Of a stretch of DNA of 64,000 nucleotides, positions 61,700 to 64,000 are shown piece by piece. The stretch's first letter is position 1; every line of letters starts with the position of its first letter. This DNA comes from Beaufortia kweichowensis (lineage: Eukaryota > Chordata > Actinopteri > Cypriniformes > Gastromyzontidae), in NCBI GenBank assembly GCA_019155185.1, contig CM032797.1:1115247-1179246 (forward strand), read 5' to 3'. A program made the position numbers and the translations under genes. Below the pieces are notes generated by a model. It made no database searches, was not told where the DNA came from, and worked only from the letters and a program-made list of their open reading frames with translations.

Positions 61700-64000
61700 T
61701 GTGTCAGTGGTGATGTGTTTTGGGTAGACGTGGAGGGAAAGTGTCATTCGTCTCTGCCAATGTAAACAAACGATGTTATCGTCACCTTCAAAGAAATGAA
61801 ACATGCTAAAAAAGCGTGGGCCAGCACTAGGATATTGATTTCCACTCTATTATTATTACTACCGAGTCATTTTCCAGTTTTAACCACAGGTGATATAACC
61901 GTATGTAAACAGGATGCTAAACGCATAGACATAAACAAAAACTATTTCATATTCTTGCAATTCAATTATTTTTTCTAAATGTATGTTAACACAATGACTT
62001 AAGTGTCAGCGTTGATGTTTTAAACCAGCAATGTATTTTAACACACACCAACTTCATGATCTGTGAATTATTGAATTATTACAGATGTTCATTTTAGTAC
62101 AGTAATGGTTTCATTTCCCACCTTTAGCCAGATACACTGTGAAAAATTAAACCCAACAAAGGTTATTTTAGTAACATATACAACGCAACATTTTTTTAGT
62201 AGGATGGGTAAATGTATTATTATTCTGATTTAGTAAATGACTCATTTGGGAGAGAACCCCGGAGTAAAATCAATCTAAAGGTCATGACCTCCAGAAGAGC
62301 TATATTGAATCATCATTATCGAAACAGAGAATACTGTCTCTCTACTAAACCTGATCAATTCAGTGCAATACTGTGAAATCTGCAGGATGTTTACAGTGAC
62401 TGAAAAGAAATCTTTATAGATATATTTTTTTTATATACAAGACTTTAGACTAGGACAGTGCTGTGATTTTGCAGTTTTAAAGGGTTATAAAACAATATCA
62501 CCACATTTCTGGTATAATGGAAATAATTGCTTATGGCCACAAACCAAACATTTGAATATCTGTTTAAATATAAACTATAAATACAAATATGTTTTCACAA
62601 GTAATTAGAAACTCTATGTGCAACACGACATATAGCTGATCAAATCATTCATCACATCAAACATTTCAATTATCATTGATACAAAACATAAAAACAACTA
62701 TGTTTTTTTCAAACACACCACTGGGAAAGAAAGAATAAATCACTTCAGCTGATGGGGGTTGTGCAGTTCTTTTAAACATATGTGCATGTACAGTAAACTG
62801 TTGTGTCACAAAGGCATTTACACCCTCACATGCCGTGTTATTCTTATGTGGCTATAGAGCACACTGTCTCTGGGAAATTAAAAAGAAAATTCCCCTTTGT
62901 ATATATAGACCAGTACTGGTTTGGAGGTGAGATAGGGGAATGAAATTGTTTGTATAAGAATGTTTGTGGGTGGGAGTTGGGGTGGTGGGAAGACTGGTGC
63001 ATGGGGGGGTGTAAGTATGTGCCTTAATTGGAGGGTGGCGTGGATTTTTTTCTATTTTATTTTGTTCCCTGAGGTGTAATGATAATATTAAAAGTAAAAG
63101 TGTTTATAATCTTTTCCCACAATGTTGATAACCCACTGTCTCATATAGTCAGATTGAGTGCCTCCCTTTGGCAGTCTTCCGTGCTCCGCCCACTTCTGTG
63201 ATTGACAGCTACACTCACAGTTTCAATCGTACATATAGAGTATTAAACAGTCTTTTAAACAAATTGCGTGTTTATTCGTGTCACATTCACCCAAACAATC
63301 ACATGACTACAGCAAATAAACCTTTCACCTCTAAACGGAGCATATAAATGAATAAATAACGAAACTTGGGATCTCCCTGCCTCTGGTGTGCATTTCCCGG
63401 GGAAGGCATTTGGAGACGTGCATGCCTTAAAGTCGGCCCAGACTTTTGTGAACAAACAAAAAAGATTTCCACCATAACTGATGCAATTACTGTAAAAACC
63501 TATCACTATCACATAGTACACACATACTATACAAAAACAAAGTGTTTTTTGTATTTCTTATAACATAACTCAGAAATACAAAAAACTCCCCTATACCAAA
63601 ATGGAGAAAAAGAAAATAAACGAATAAAGAATTAAACATACAGGTCACCAAAGGCATCACATACAGCTCTTACATCCTTCTTTTACACTTATTTATATTA
63701 TAGGGGTCACTCTCCCGATATAACACACAAAAGAAAGAGTATAATAAAAAATAAAACAATAAATAAAAAAGGGTTAACTGAAGTCTGTGAGTTTCAGTCA
63801 TTTTACATGAAGTAAATATATGAAGGGGAAAAACACTGTAAAAGACTTCATATCTATTTTCCTGTTTATTAACCATTTCGAACCAGTTCTTATAAAAAAC
63901 ATTCATGCTTAGTCTTAGAGAAAAGGTCATTTTCTCCATTACAAACATTCAATTACAGCCATTTTTTTCTAGCAGCTAATAACAATGTAAAAAGGTATTT
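61700..64000. other. Intergenic or intronic DNA, no gene seen
   Basis: AT-rich sequence. At 63170-63215 a GC box (ccgccc) lies next to TGATTGACAG (63199-63208), the canonical PBX-MEIS composite site. G-rich text lies at 62960-63030. No exons recognised. Confidence 0.3.

Noticed and set aside
61506..61804. Minus-strand open frames opposite the CpG-richer patch
   Set aside because: No family resemblance, no splice support, and they overlap the better-supported plus-strand candidate exon.

Overview
This window is vertebrate nuclear DNA from a teleost fish. It has GT-AG introns, AT-rich intergenic DNA, and many short inverted-repeat DNA transposons of types common in cypriniform fish, including a TTAA element with 'ttaaagggatagttcaccc' ends. 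A cyprinid-like species is my inference. No bacterial features, CRISPR arrays or tRNA/rRNA genes were found.

Layout: (1) 717-9131, + strand: the last 13 coding exons of dhx30, a DExH-box RNA helicase whose 5' part lies left of the window. (2) 11901-26496: three C2H2 zinc-finger loci (one -, two +). All three are damaged by indels, and one also carries a LINE insertion inside a finger. (3) 27465-33806, - strand: a complete ten-exon ripk1 with kinase, RHIM and death domain. It is interrupted by two single-base frameshifts. (4) 34779-40920, + strand: dusp22, seven coding exons and intact, head-to-head with ripk1. Its first intron holds a ~0.9 kb minisatellite with a ~34-bp unit. (5) 42929-49486, + strand: irf4, eight coding exons and intact. 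(6) 49487-64000: irf4 3' region followed by a long gene-poor stretch with transposon remnants. Near 61.36-61.65 kb there is a GC-richer, promoter-like patch with a possible first exon of an unidentified gene.

Three of the genes act in immune signalling. RIPK1 relays death-receptor and TLR signals, DUSP22 is a small phosphatase that tunes JNK and T-cell signalling, and IRF4 is a lymphoid transcription factor. The arrangement dhx30 - zinc-finger relics - ripk1 - dusp22 - irf4 is the main biological content.

The most notable observation is the pair of frame-breaking bases in ripk1. About 4.4 kb of coding sequence in dhx30, dusp22 and irf4 reads through without any indel. All exon joins were done by eye from splice sites, reading phase and protein-family similarity recalled from knowledge. 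No alignment was run.
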